A stretch of 21,821 bases of DNA. It comes from Candidatus Woesebacteria bacterium. GTDB taxonomy: Bacteria > Patescibacteriota > Microgenomatia > UBA8517 > UBA10165. The position numbers and the translations under genes were made by a program. The DNA is taken from contig NZCP01000059.1 of assembly GCA_002686465.1 (NCBI GenBank), positions 1-21,821 of the forward strand, written 5' to 3'. Under the pieces are notes generated by a model that was not told the DNA's origin, ran no database searches, and saw only the letters and a program-made list of their open reading frames with translations. Positions 1 through 6,749 of the stretch are shown here, piece by piece; position 1 is the stretch's first letter, and every line of letters starts with the position of its first letter.

Positions 1-243
1 GACAGAGAGAGGGTACGAGAGCTAGAAATGGAAGTTGCAGAGCTGAAGACCAGGGGTGGGCAACAACAAGTAGTGTATGGACAAGGAGTGGACGAAGAAG
101 CAAGGAGAGAGATTGCCGATATTTGGAGAGTGTTGAAAGAGGTTGAAACACAACAGAAGGATGTTAATGAGTTAAGATTTAAGGTAGATAATATTATATT
201 GGAGAACTCTGGAGGCTCTTATATACCAGATGGAGTGAGATGA
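1..243 (+). CDS. Coiled-coil-like phage protein, 5' end outside window
   Basis: The frame is open from base 1, so the gene probably begins upstream; the first ATG inside the window is at 28. The visible part is rich in Glu, Lys, Arg and Gln with heptad-like spacing of Val, Leu and Ile (for example W-R-V-L-K-E-V-E followed by L-R-F-K-V-D-N-I-I-L), which suggests an amphipathic helix or coiled coil. There is no signal peptide or membrane segment. It ends in a TGA that overlaps the next ATG (ATGA), so the two are translationally coupled. I do not recognise a family. Position just before the packaging genes suggests a late-region accessory protein, but that is only context. Confidence 0.6.
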   Translation, partial: DRERVRELEMEVAELKTRGGQQQVVYGQGVDEEARREIADIWRVLKEVETQQKDVNELRFKVDNIILENSGGSYIPDGVR

Positions 244-446
244 CAAAACCAAAATCACCTAAAAAATATTGTTACAGTTGTGGGACTCTCCTAAAAGCGA
301 AAGTTGGAAGTACTACTTACAACGAGGATACAGGAAAGCCAGACTATTATTGGATATATTTTTGTCCAAACAATCTTAAAAAACCCTGGTGGAGGTTTTG
401 GCAAGAACATGATATTACAGAGCCATATCCTGACCTGGTTTGTTAA
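240..446 (+). CDS. Small zinc-ribbon-like protein
   Basis: A 68-residue protein with a C-Y-S-C pair at residues 10-13 and another Cys at residue 42, followed by a Trp-rich stretch (K-K-P-W-W-R-F-W). The CxxC near a basic N-terminus and the later Cys suggest a small zinc-binding knuckle, but a complete four-ligand set is not clear: the last Cys is the C-terminal residue. The start overlaps the stop of the preceding gene by ATGA. Function unknown; small zinc-ribbon proteins of this kind are common in phage accessory regions. An overlapping longer frame (304-522) lacks these features and looks like a shadow. Confidence 0.6.
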   Translation: MTKPKSPKKYCYSCGTLLKAKVGSTTYNEDTGKPDYYWIYFCPNNLKKPWWRFWQEHDITEPYPDLVC

Positions 447-478
447 TACCATTATGACAAAATCTAAGCGAAACAAGA

Positions 479-568
479 GTGGGTGGGAAGAGAATAATTT
501 ACTACTCGACAGCAACAATTGACTTTATTTCCAAACTCAAGAAAGAATTAAAGGAGGGGAATAGATGA
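479..568 (+). CDS. Possible 29-residue basic small protein (GTG start)
   Basis: Between the two zinc-binding small genes, a GTG-started frame reads 29 residues of natural-looking composition (G-K-R-I-I-Y-Y-S-T-A-T-I-D-F-I-S, then K-L-K-K-E-L-K-E-G-N-R). It ends in a TGA that forms an ATGA overlap with the next start at 565. The coupling and the amphipathic Lys/Leu helix at the end favour a real microprotein. There is no convincing SD before the GTG, and the frame could instead be a chance opening or a decayed remnant. Function unknown. Confidence 0.3.
   Translation: MGGKRIIYYSTATIDFISKLKKELKEGNR
551..557 (+). promoter_or_regulatory. Strong ribosome binding site
   Basis: AAGGAGG lies 7 bases before the ATG at 565, a near-perfect anti-SD match. 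It fixes that start and shows that the host uses SD-led initiation, in contrast with the operon-head genes that lack one. Confidence 0.8.
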
Positions 569-771
569 AGAAAATTAAGTTTCCTTACATGGACGAAACA
601 GTGTACGTCGAAAACAATGGGTTTCTAAGTACATGGTGTTGTAAGTGTGGGAATAGACATATTTGGCATTTTAAAGTCTTTAAACATAAAGGGAAGCAAA
701 TGATTGAAATGTCGGGTTTTCAAGATGACAAAGGAACGCAACTGAGAGAGTTCTATGACAAAAGAAAATAG
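565..771 (+). CDS. Small Cys/His zinc-binding-like protein
   Basis: A 68-residue protein with C-C-K-C-G-N-R-H-I-W-H-F around residues 25-36, giving a CxxC plus nearby His residues that could hold one zinc ion. The remainder is short and basic (K-V-F-K-H-K-G-K-Q) with an acidic-basic tail. The start is well supported by AAGGAGG 7 bases upstream. The 3' end overlaps the next small frame by 17 bases. It may bind nucleic acid, but no catalytic motif is visible and the family is not recognised. Confidence 0.7.
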   Translation: MKKIKFPYMDETVYVENNGFLSTWCCKCGNRHIWHFKVFKHKGKQMIEMSGFQDDKGTQLREFYDKRK

Positions 772-862
772 CCCAGCATTAGGACTAGACTTAGGTATCA
801 GAACCATAGAAGACAGGGTGGTTGATGAGATAGTAGAGCTTGTGTGGAAAAAGATTAAGTAA
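755..862 (+). CDS. Small 35-residue protein, unknown
   Basis: An ATG inside the end of the preceding gene opens a 35-residue frame, ending at TAA just before the winged-helix-like gene at 869. Visible parts are L-G-L-D-L-G-I-R-T-I-E-D followed by a predicted amphipathic helix (V-V-D-E-I-V-E-L-V-W-K-K-I-K). A purine-rich GAGAG stretch lies a few bases before the ATG. Without it, 772-868 would be the only non-coding stretch between tightly packed neighbours, which supports it being real. Function unknown. Confidence 0.45.
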   Translation: MTKENSPALGLDLGIRTIEDRVVDEIVELVWKKIK

Positions 863-868
863 ACTTAT

Positions 869-1123
869 ATGCCCAAGACTATCTATAGAAACCATCGGGA
901 AGTAAACCAGTTACAAGAAGACATAATGAAATTTGTTGATTGGTGGGTACATGAGGAAAAAACTCCTGTACCCCACAAGGAAATTATTGCTAAAATGAAA
1001 GAGGAAGGGGTTATAGCAATTACCACTATTAAAGCTCTTGGGTCTTTGATTAAAAAGGGATATCTTAGACGCGGATACATCAGCAGCAACAAGACTTTCT
1101 ATGTACAGCTAAGGAGAATATGA
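869..1123 (+). CDS. Winged-helix-like DNA-binding protein
   Basis: An 84-residue protein whose middle (residues 35-70) has the rhythm of a winged helix-turn-helix: P-H-K-E-I-I-A-K-M-K, then T-T-I-K-A-L-G-S-L-I-K-K-G-Y-L-R-R-G and a beta-hairpin-like end. The pattern 'helix, turn, recognition helix, K-K-G-Y-L-R-R' is typical of MarR- or LexA-type wing domains. It is likely a small phage regulator or accessory DNA-binding protein. No effector domain is present. It is followed by an ATGA-coupled gene. The family assignment is by fold resemblance only. Confidence 0.6.
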   Translation: MPKTIYRNHREVNQLQEDIMKFVDWWVHEEKTPVPHKEIIAKMKEEGVIAITTIKALGSLIKKGYLRRGYISSNKTFYVQLRRI

Positions 1124-1377
1124 AGAACCCGGAAGAAAAAAAAGTAGGTGTAGAAATTCGCAATACACCGACTTTTAAGTTAAAGGATAAGGAAAGGAGG
1201 CAATATCAGCCGATACATCTCGTCAAGCAGTTTGGATTTGTACCAGAAACTATTGTCATCCGAAAAGTCCAGGGAAAAAACAACACCTTTTTTATTAGTG
1301 CGATATTAACTGAGAAGGCGAAAAAGGCAAGGAAACAGCTTCCTCAGATCGTTTCTAAGGCGAATCAAAAGAAATAG
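1120..1377 (+). CDS. Hypothetical basic protein
   Basis: An 85-residue, strongly basic protein (Lys/Arg-rich at both ends) with a beta-strand-like centre (E-T-I-V-I-R-K-V and T-F-F-I-S-A-I-L-T). The start forms an ATGA overlap with the winged-helix-like gene, so the two are probably made together. No signal peptide, membrane segment or catalytic motif is seen. The net charge would suit nucleic-acid binding. It is the last gene before the candidate terminase promoter. Family not recognised. Confidence 0.6.
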   Translation: MKNPEEKKVGVEIRNTPTFKLKDKERRQYQPIHLVKQFGFVPETIVIRKVQGKNNTFFISAILTEKAKKARKQLPQIVSKANQKK

Positions 1378-1386
1378 TGGTATAAT
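1378..1386 (+). promoter_or_regulatory. Extended -10 promoter for the packaging genes
   Basis: TGGTATAAT is a perfect extended -10 element (TGn plus TATAAT) just after the preceding stop codon. No good -35 is seen at the usual distance, which extended -10 promoters tolerate. Transcription would start around 1393, about ten bases before the terminase small-subunit ATG at 1404. Confidence 0.55.
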
Positions 1387-1403
1387 GTGATAACCAAACT
1401 CTT

Positions 1404-1766
1404 ATGATTAAGAACGGTAAAAGTAACTCAAAGAATCCCTACAAAAAGGCAGAATTTGAAGCCTTCATACAACTCATCAAAGGAAACACAATAGCCCACT
1501 GGGTACAAATCGCACAGGCACTAGGGATTGACCCAACCACAATAACTGATTGGAAGAAACATCCACTGGCAAAGAAAGCTATCCGGGACGGAATAGAGAG
1601 AGCCACAGAGGAAATGGAGAAAGCCGGAAAGGATGACTGGAAAATGTGGGAGAGTAAGTTGAAGATGCTTGGTATGTCCCCTGTTGAAAAATCGGATATT
1701 ACTTCTGACGGGCAACCGATACCCACACCTATATATGGAGGATCTTCAACAAAGCCGAAAGTTTAA
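1404..1766 (+). CDS. Terminase small subunit (putative)
   Basis: A 120-residue protein directly upstream of, and overlapping, the large terminase. In small terminases the N-terminal domain binds the packaging site and recruits the large subunit. Residues about 30-60 form a helix-turn-helix (W-V-Q-I-A-Q-A-L-G-I-D-P-T-T-I-T-D-W-K), followed by a helical segment rich in Glu and Lys (residues 61-95) that would be the oligomerisation part. The C-terminal V-E-K-S-D-I-T-S-D-G-Q-P stretch resembles the tails of many phage small terminases. Length fits the family. The start lies about 18 bases after an extended -10 element and lacks a strong SD. Confidence 0.8.
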   Translation: MIKNGKSNSKNPYKKAEFEAFIQLIKGNTIAHWVQIAQALGIDPTTITDWKKHPLAKKAIRDGIERATEEMEKAGKDDWKMWESKLKMLGMSPVEKSDITSDGQPIPTPIYGGSSTKPKV

Positions 1767-2949
1767 CTTCGTTGATACTTCTGCAACCAAAAGGATATTT
1801 GAACTCGATAAGAGAATAAGGGCGGTCACTGGAGGTACTGGGGCTTCCAAAACAGTGTCAATTCTCATTTGGCTCATTGATTACTGTCAATCTCCTAAGA
1901 ACCAAAACAAACTTGTTAGCGTAGTTTCCGAATCGTATCCCCATCTTTTGGGTGGTGCGATGTTGGACTTTGAAATGATTATGAAAGATAGAGAATATTG
2001 GGAGGATTCCCGATGGGTGAAGAATCCACGGACAGTCTATACGTTTGAAACAGGCAATAAGTTAGAGTTTTTCTCTGTTGATACTTACGGCAAGGCACAC
2101 GGCCCAAGGCGAGATGTTTTGTTTGTCAATGAATGTAATAACTTGGCGTATAACATTATAGATCAGCTTATTGTTCGTACTCGCGAAACTATATGGCTTG
2201 ACTGGAACCCTGTCAGTGAATTTTGGTTTTATACTGAAATGATGGGAATCCGCGACGACATTGATTTTATAACGCTTACTTATAAAGATAACGAGGGGTT
2301 GGACGAGTCTACAGTTAAAGAGATTGAATCACACAAGCACAACCGGGCATGGTGGCAAGTATACGGACTAGGGCAACTTGGAGACTTGGAAGGAAAGATA
2401 TACACAGACTGGCAAGTAATAGACGACATACCAGAGGAGGCGAGGCTGGAGAAGTATGGTTTAGACTTCGGCTATAGTGTTGATCCAACTGCATCAGACG
2501 CAATTTATAAATGGAACGACTCTATTATTCTTGATGAGGTGATTCACCAAAAGGGTTTGAGTAATAGACAAATTGCAGAGTTGTTTCTTAACTTACCAAG
2601 GGCTTCAGTTATCGCAGACAGCGCAGAACCAAAAAGCATTGACGAGATAGCGAGTTTTGGTGTACCCATATTCCCCAGCACTAAAGGAAAAGACTCGATT
2701 CGTCAAGGTATTCAAGTAGTTCAAGACCAGAAGGTCTTTATAACAAAAAGAAGTGTCAATACATTAAAAGAATACAGAAACTACTTATGGAAAGTGGATC
2801 GGGAGGGAAAGACTACTAATGAACCTGCTGATATTTGGAACCACCATATGGACGATATTAGATATGCAATATCTTCTGGCAAGGGAACAGTTGTATGGGA
2901 ACCGGGCGATCCAGGCGGAGTAAAACCCTTCCTTGAAGGAGTAGGCTAG
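1735..2949 (+). CDS. Terminase large subunit (packaging ATPase/nuclease)
   Basis: This is the DNA-packaging motor: an N-terminal ATPase pumps DNA into the prohead and a C-terminal RNase H-like nuclease cuts concatemers. With the ATG at 1735 the protein has 404 residues. Visible motifs are Walker A G-G-T-G-A-S-K-T (33-40), Walker B-like V-L-F-V-N-E (128-133) with the catalytic Glu, and nuclease acids in G-L-D-F-G-Y-S-V-D-P-T (Asp244), V-I-A-D-S-A-E-P (Asp295) and H-H-M-D-D-I-R-Y-A (Asp373/374). The nuclease motifs look like the PBSX/Terminase_3 type. A longer frame opens at 1669, but its extra 22 residues lie inside the small-subunit gene and are unlike terminase, so the inner ATG is preferred. 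No truncation is apparent. Confidence 0.93.
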   Translation: MEDLQQSRKFNFVDTSATKRIFELDKRIRAVTGGTGASKTVSILIWLIDYCQSPKNQNKLVSVVSESYPHLLGGAMLDFEMIMKDREYWEDSRWVKNPRTVYTFETGNKLEFFSVDTYGKAHGPRRDVLFVNECNNLAYNIIDQLIVRTRETIWLDWNPVSEFWFYTEMMGIRDDIDFITLTYKDNEGLDESTVKEIESHKHNRAWWQVYGLGQLGDLEGKIYTDWQVIDDIPEEARLEKYGLDFGYSVDPTASDAIYKWNDSIILDEVIHQKGLSNRQIAELFLNLPRASVIADSAEPKSIDEIASFGVPIFPSTKGKDSIRQGIQVVQDQKVFITKRSVNTLKEYRNYLWKVDREGKTTNEPADIWNHHMDDIRYAISSGKGTVVWEPGDPGGVKPFLEGVG

Positions 2950-2953
2950 CTAC

Positions 2954-2981
2954 TTGCCTTAGAGTAAATCAGTGTTATATT
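2954..2981 (+). promoter_or_regulatory. Promoter before the portal gene, leaderless layout
   Basis: TTGCCT (2954-2959), 16 bases, then TATATT (2976-2981) preceded by TG as in an extended -10. Only 8 bases separate the -10 box from the portal ATG at 2990, so the transcript would start at or within a base or two of the start codon. No SD is present. The same TTGCCT-N16-(-10)-N8-ATG arrangement recurs at 20992-21028. Confidence 0.5.
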
Positions 2982-2989
2982 CTTAATAT

Positions 2990-4729
2990 ATGGCAGACGT
3001 TGAACCAGAAAACTTAGAGCTTCAGATGCTCTCGAACAACAAGCAGAGCGGATTCGAATATCGCAGAAGACGTGAGGAACCTTGGCGAGAGAATTACGAG
3101 CTTTACCGGGACAAAGTAATAGTAAACCGCTTGACACAGAGGCAGTCTGTAAACCTTCCTTTAATGAAAACACAGCTCCGCACTATCCTTAAGGATATTG
3201 ACGATATGCCGGTAATAGTCTTCGAAAACTTGGACAATGACAAACAAGCACAGCTATTCCAGAATGAGTATTGGAAGAAGACGCTTGAATTAAACAACGC
3301 AGAACTACAAGATATTGTTGATAAAAAACAAAACTTCTTCTTTGGCAGAACTTTTGACTCTTGGCAGATAGAAGATGGAAAGATTGTATTTGATATTGAA
3401 GACAGTGAAGATATCTTGGTTGACAGGTTTATGAATCCTTATGACATTGATTCATCAAGGTTTCTGATCCATTTACACATATTCAAACCACTTAGTAGCC
3501 TAAAGGAGAACCCGGACTACGATCAAGGAGAGGTAGCGAAGCTAGAAGACTTCTTTAAGTCCCAACTGGGGATAGTAAAAGCAGCAGATAATGAAAACTC
3601 ATTACAAGAGAAGAATAAGAAGCTGGCCGATATGGGAGTAACCGACATTGAAGACCCAGTATTGGGAGAAACCTATGTAGAACTTACTATACACTCTGTA
3701 TTTAGAAACGGTGAAAAGATTGACGGAAAAGAAGTTCCAGAACAGATATTTACATACGTTGAGGCTGAGGAAAGAACAATTCTAATGAAGAAGCCCCAAG
3801 AGGAAATAATCGGGGTAACGAAGGATCATTACTGGAGAAGCCACTACAGGTACAACACTTGGGGAGATGATATAGACAAACAAGACTTCTGGACAGATGG
3901 GATAGCTGATATTATCAGAACGCCTAATAAAGTTATCAACTCCTGGTTTAGCCAAGAGGTCGAGAGAAGGACTCTTTCTAACTTTGGTATGCACTACTAT
4001 GATTCTTCGTTAAAAGCAGAAGGATTTATACCTAGTACGTTTGAACCTCGCCCTTGGGGTTGGTATCCAGTGCCAGGGAAACCATCTGAGGTGCTTCAAA
4101 AGGTGGAGTTACCCGGAGACGCAGGAAACCTAGAGTTTAATACTTGGGTGGTTGGAATGATTGAAAAGGCTACGGGTGCAACTTCTACTCAACAAGGGGT
4201 ACAAACTGAGCGTAATATCACGCTAGGCGAGGTGGAACTGGCTCAAGGAGAAGCTAAGGCAAGAGTACAGGGTATGTCTAAGTTCTATACTCATGCATGG
4301 AAACAAAGAGCAGAGAAGTTCTTGAAGTTAGTTGAAGCAGCCCCGGAGAAGTTGGATGCTGTTAAGATATACAAGGAAGGGAAAAACACAGACGATATTT
4401 TTGAAAGAGAAATATCCCCTAGCGATTGGATGACAAAAGCTGGGTACAGAGTTAAGGTTTGGAGCCAAGATGAAAAGAAGGCTAACGACACAGACACCCT
4501 TGTAAAACTAAATGCGGTTATGGTAAATATGCCAGATAATCCTAAATTGAGAGAAATTCACCAGAGGAAATTACTTGAGTTTGCGGATTTAACACCTGAT
4601 GAGTTAACTGCGGTTATGGATTATGAGAAAGAGAAACTGAATGTATTACCGCCGGTGGGTCAAGGTATACCGCAGCCAGGGCAACCACAATTGCCACCGC
4701 CACCGCCTATTAACCAACCTATACAATGA
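2990..4729 (+). CDS. Portal protein
   Basis: A 579-residue protein right after the large terminase, the usual place and size for the dodecameric portal that forms the DNA entry channel of the capsid vertex. Features consistent with portals: an N-terminal basic helix-rich part (Y-R-R-R-R-E-E-P-W-R-E-N-Y-E-L-Y-R), a mixed alpha/beta stem and wing region with many aromatics (F-F-F-G-R-T-F-D-S-W and P-W-G-W-Y-P-V-P-G), a helical region with A-T-G-A-T-S-T-Q-Q-G (around residue 400), and a C-terminal tail of Pro and Gln after a long helix. No motif is absolutely diagnostic, so the call rests on position, length and overall pattern. The end overlaps the next gene by ATGA. Translation is probably leaderless. 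Confidence 0.85.
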   Translation: MADVEPENLELQMLSNNKQSGFEYRRRREEPWRENYELYRDKVIVNRLTQRQSVNLPLMKTQLRTILKDIDDMPVIVFENLDNDKQAQLFQNEYWKKTLELNNAELQDIVDKKQNFFFGRTFDSWQIEDGKIVFDIEDSEDILVDRFMNPYDIDSSRFLIHLHIFKPLSSLKENPDYDQGEVAKLEDFFKSQLGIVKAADNENSLQEKNKKLADMGVTDIEDPVLGETYVELTIHSVFRNGEKIDGKEVPEQIFTYVEAEERTILMKKPQEEIIGVTKDHYWRSHYRYNTWGDDIDKQDFWTDGIADIIRTPNKVINSWFSQEVERRTLSNFGMHYYDSSLKAEGFIPSTFEPRPWGWYPVPGKPSEVLQKVELPGDAGNLEFNTWVVGMIEKATGATSTQQGVQTERNITLGEVELAQGEAKARVQGMSKFYTHAWKQRAEKFLKLVEAAPEKLDAVKIYKEGKNTDDIFEREISPSDWMTKAGYRVKVWSQDEKKANDTDTLVKLNAVMVNMPDNPKLREIHQRKLLEFADLTPDELTAVMDYEKEKLNVLPPVGQGIPQPGQPQLPPPPPINQPIQ

Positions 4730-5070
4730 TTGACGAACTAGAAAAAAAGTACGGATTTAAAGTAGAGAATCTTAACGCTGAGGAGCGGGAATCGTTCTTT
4801 AAGATGCTTGAGGATGTTAATAAGTCCCGGATGGGCCCAGAGAAGTTAAGAGAGTATGTTATCTCCATGCGGGAGGCAGTTGAAAGAGAGTTGGTCAATG
4901 AGCCAGAGTTTATTAGAGTATTTATCTTCAAGTTTGACAACAGGAAACAAATATTCCTCAAGGCTAGGCTTCTGAACTATTTATTGCTAGAAGCGTTCTT
5001 AGTCTCTCCAGAGAGGGCCAAAGCACAACTAGAAGAAGCACTAAGTAATATAGGAAGGAGGATGGGATAA
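4726..5070 (+). CDS. Hypothetical helical head-module protein
   Basis: A 114-residue, almost entirely helical protein with alternating acidic and basic residues and a leucine-rich centre (residues 70-95: F-K-F-D-N-R-K-Q-I-F-L-K-A-R-L-L-N-Y-L-L-L-E-A-F-L). ATG overlaps the portal stop (ATGA), so it is translated with the portal. It lies between portal and capsid genes, where other phages keep scaffold, protease or small head accessory genes; no protease motif is visible. Family not recognised. Confidence 0.65.
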   Translation: MIDELEKKYGFKVENLNAEERESFFKMLEDVNKSRMGPEKLREYVISMREAVERELVNEPEFIRVFIFKFDNRKQIFLKARLLNYLLLEAFLVSPERAKAQLEEALSNIGRRMG

Positions 5071-5071
5071 T

Positions 5072-5164
5072 ATGCCGAGAGTTAAGGTAAAAGGTAAAGT
5101 TAAACGCTTTCCATATACAAAAGCAGGTCGCAAGGCTGCTACTAAAGCAAAACGTAAGAAGTAA
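5072..5164 (+). CDS. 30-residue highly basic microprotein
   Basis: A 30-residue frame with a strong SD (AAGGAGG at 5055-5061, 10 bases before the ATG). About half its residues are Lys or Arg and only neutral or small residues otherwise, with a central F-P-Y-T-K-A-G-R-K-A-A. The good SD, fit between neighbours and biased composition make a real gene likely. The charge suggests DNA binding or condensation in the head, or a basic partner for the acidic scaffold; both are inference. I recall similar tiny basic genes with an F-P-Y-T-K motif in uncultured phage head modules, which needs a search to confirm. Confidence 0.65.
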   Translation: MPRVKVKGKVKRFPYTKAGRKAATKAKRKK

Positions 5165-5192
5165 TTGACAAAAGATACACTTGTGTTCTAGT
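5165..5192 (+). promoter_or_regulatory. Promoter before the scaffold genes, leaderless layout
   Basis: A consensus TTGACA (5165-5170) directly follows the microprotein stop. At 16 bases lies TCTAGT (5187-5192), followed by 8 bases and a GTG start at 5201; a competing -10 is TAGTAT at 5189-5194 with an 18-base spacer. Either choice puts the transcription start at or next to the GTG. No SD is present. Confidence 0.45.
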
Positions 5193-5200
5193 ATAAATGA

Positions 5201-5392
5201 GTGGATCCAAAGTCAAAAGAGTATCTTGATAAAATTCTTGAAAAAAATCTGGAAGAACTTACGGAAGACGAAAAGAGCTTTTTGAGAGCGAGAAGATCAT
5301 ATCTTAAGAGAGCAGACTTAGAAGAGTACAAAGGTGTACTAAACCAAACCTCCAAGAAGGAGCCGGTAAAAAAGAAAAATGGCAAAGCCTAA
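5201..5392 (+). CDS. Small charged protein before the scaffold gene
   Basis: A 63-residue, GTG-started protein rich in Lys, Glu and Leu with a clear helical region (E-Y-L-D-K-I-L-E-K-N-L-E-E-L-T-E-D-E-K-S-F-L-R-A-R-R-S-Y-L) and a Lys-rich tail. It overlaps the following scaffold-like gene by 14 bases, so the two are coupled. Small charged proteins in this position occur in uncultured phage head modules, but no function is known to me. The start is supported by the frame, by the promoter immediately upstream and by absence of a better in-frame ATG. Confidence 0.65.
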   Translation: MDPKSKEYLDKILEKNLEELTEDEKSFLRARRSYLKRADLEEYKGVLNQTSKKEPVKKKNGKA

Positions 5393-6188
5393 AGGACACG
5401 TTAAACCCACAAAAGAAGAATTAGAAGCACAGGAAAAAGCAGCCCTCGAAGAAGCTGAAAAGTTGAAAGATAATCCTCCAGAGGAAGACCCTCCAGAAGC
5501 TACTCCAAGCGAACCTGCACCATCGGAGCCAGAACCTAGCGAGCCACCCCCTCCTGAGCCGGATGCCGACCCCAGCGAGGCAGTTCCATCCAAAGAGCTA
5601 TACAAGAAGAAATTTTCTGATTCTTCCCGTGAGAACCAAAAGATTTACGCCAAAAATAGAGTTATCAGTAAAGCATTAGCTGATGCTGAGGACGTACCAG
5701 ATCCAACAGAAGAAGAACTTGCAACAGAGTTTTCCGATTGGGACATGATGAGCGAAACCGAAAGGACTTTTGCAAGAGAAGCGGTTATAAGTCGGCGTTG
5801 GAGGCAAACAATATCAGAGGCTAAGGAACAGGCTACTAAGATAGAGAAATGGAACGAATCAGTAGAAACTTTTGTAGATGATCCTAAAACATTAGTTGAT
5901 AATCCAGAACTTGAAGGCAAGACAGACAAGTTTAAGGAGTTTGCAACCGAAGAAACTAACAACAGTGTGCCGTTTAACATACTTATTTCTGCTTTCTTGC
6001 ATGAACACTCTAGCAGTAAATCCCCAAATAAAGGGAGGATGTTTGAAAAAGGAAGTGGCGGGCCAAACGATAAACCGAAACCGAAAGACGGGAAGATAAC
6101 ACTAGAAGAAGCCCGGAAGTTAAGAGAAACAGATTATAACAAATACAGGGAATTTTTGACATCCGGAAAGATAGAACAGAATGTTTAA
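5379..6188 (+). CDS. Putative capsid scaffolding protein
   Basis: A 269-residue protein just before the major capsid gene (separated only by the antisense HNH gene). Scaffolds guide capsid assembly and then leave; they are typically acidic, helical and low in Cys. Here residues about 15-30 are a charged helix, 31-72 are a Pro/Glu/Ser-rich disordered linker (repeated P-S-E-P), 75-190 are helical and acidic, and the C-terminus is basic and helical, as expected for the capsid-binding end of many scaffolds. No protease catalytic residues are evident. The Pro-rich repeat produces an open antisense frame that is a shadow. Assignment by position and composition. Confidence 0.65.
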   Translation: MAKPKGHVKPTKEELEAQEKAALEEAEKLKDNPPEEDPPEATPSEPAPSEPEPSEPPPPEPDADPSEAVPSKELYKKKFSDSSRENQKIYAKNRVISKALADAEDVPDPTEEELATEFSDWDMMSETERTFAREAVISRRWRQTISEAKEQATKIEKWNESVETFVDDPKTLVDNPELEGKTDKFKEFATEETNNSVPFNILISAFLHEHSSSKSPNKGRMFEKGSGGPNDKPKPKDGKITLEEARKLRETDYNKYREFLTSGKIEQNV

Positions 6189-6197
6189 GCACAAATT

Positions 6198-6749
6198 TTA
6201 TAGTAGTGCTAATTCTTCAGATTTTCTCTTCATTCTCCAGTAGACACTATAACATCTGCTACACATCCCTTTTGCAAAGTATTTACGGCGAGTTTGTTCA
6301 CAAACGATACACCGAACATACCATTTACTCCATTCTGATTTCCTTCTTCTTTTTGGCGGAATGTAAAATCTCCCCTTTTTTAATTTTTTGTTAATTTTTT
6401 TTGTTATCTCACTATAGTGCAACTCGTAGTGACAGCGCGGGCATACTGGTAATAAGTTTTTGATATGGTTATTGTGAGTATTGCCGTCAATATGATGAAG
6501 CTGGCTTGCATCCTGTCTGCAAATTTTACAACCACCCCTCAACTTTTGTAGTTGTTCCTTATTAGTACCCCACCTTGACACATAATTTCTGACAATTTGG
6601 TGAACTCTTTGACGACTTGTTCCTAAAATTCGGGCAACTCCAGATTGGGAATGTCCATTTCTGATAAACATTAAGGCTAGGTGTCTATTGTTCACTGATA
6701 AACTATACCTAATTATATTGACACTTGTCAATTTGACAAGAGATAACAT
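6198..6749 (-). CDS. HNH homing-type endonuclease with HTH and zinc ribbons
   Basis: The only minus-strand gene, placed between scaffold and capsid genes. With the ATG at 6749 it has 183 residues: a helix-turn-helix (31-57, H-S-Q-S-G-V-A-R-I-L-G-T-S-R-Q-R-V-H), a zinc-bound HNH nuclease (74-111: C-K-I-C, H-H-I-D-G-N, N-N-H-I-K-N-L, C-P-R-C-H) and a C-terminal zinc ribbon (147-166: C-I-V-C and C-S-R-C). This is the build of free-standing phage HNH endonucleases that spread by cutting gene-free relatives. A minus-strand promoter (TTGTCA-N16-TATAAT) lies inside the first codons, so the real start may be the GTG at 6695, which still keeps every domain. Antisense placement means it depends on its own promoter and may oppose late transcripts. 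Confidence 0.85.
   Translation of the reverse strand: MLSLVKLTSVNIIRYSLSVNNRHLALMFIRNGHSQSGVARILGTSRQRVHQIVRNYVSRWGTNKEQLQKLRGGCKICRQDASQLHHIDGNTHNNHIKNLLPVCPRCHYELHYSEITKKINKKLKKGRFYIPPKRRRKSEWSKWYVRCIVCEQTRRKYFAKGMCSRCYSVYWRMKRKSEELALL
6712..6739 (-). promoter_or_regulatory. Minus-strand promoter for the HNH gene
   Basis: Read on the minus strand, TTGTCA (6739-6734), 16 bases, then a perfect TATAAT (6717-6712). The expected transcription start near 6705 lies inside the longest HNH frame and about ten bases before an in-frame GTG at 6695, which argues for that shorter start. Confidence 0.5.
6724..6740. promoter_or_regulatory. 17-bp perfect palindrome over divergent -35 boxes (operator-like)
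   Basis: CTTGTCAATTTGACAAG is a perfect inverted repeat of 8-base arms with one central base. It contains the -35 boxes of both the rightward capsid promoter and the leftward HNH promoter, and a further TTGACA half-site lies at 6718-6723. Such a layout suits one dimeric protein controlling both promoters. Part of the symmetry could come simply from the opposed -35 elements. Confidence 0.4.

Noticed and set aside
304..522. Forward frame of 72 codons overlapping the zinc-ribbon-like gene
   Set aside because: It is out of frame with the ATGA-coupled gene at 240, has no SD and reads like a shadow; its last 22 codons alone (454-522) are also unconvincing.
5339..5605. Antisense Gly/Ser-rich frame
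   Set aside because: It is the reverse complement of the Pro/Glu/Ser-rich scaffold linker, which stays open because of its codon bias.
6188..6210. AGCAC/GTGCT stem between convergent scaffold and HNH ends as a bidirectional terminator
   Set aside because: Only five base pairs with a 13-base A+T-rich loop and no clear U-run on either side.
6370..6405. T-rich run as a terminator
   Set aside because: It lies inside the coding part of the minus-strand HNH gene, coding for a Lys-rich stretch, and has no stem before it.
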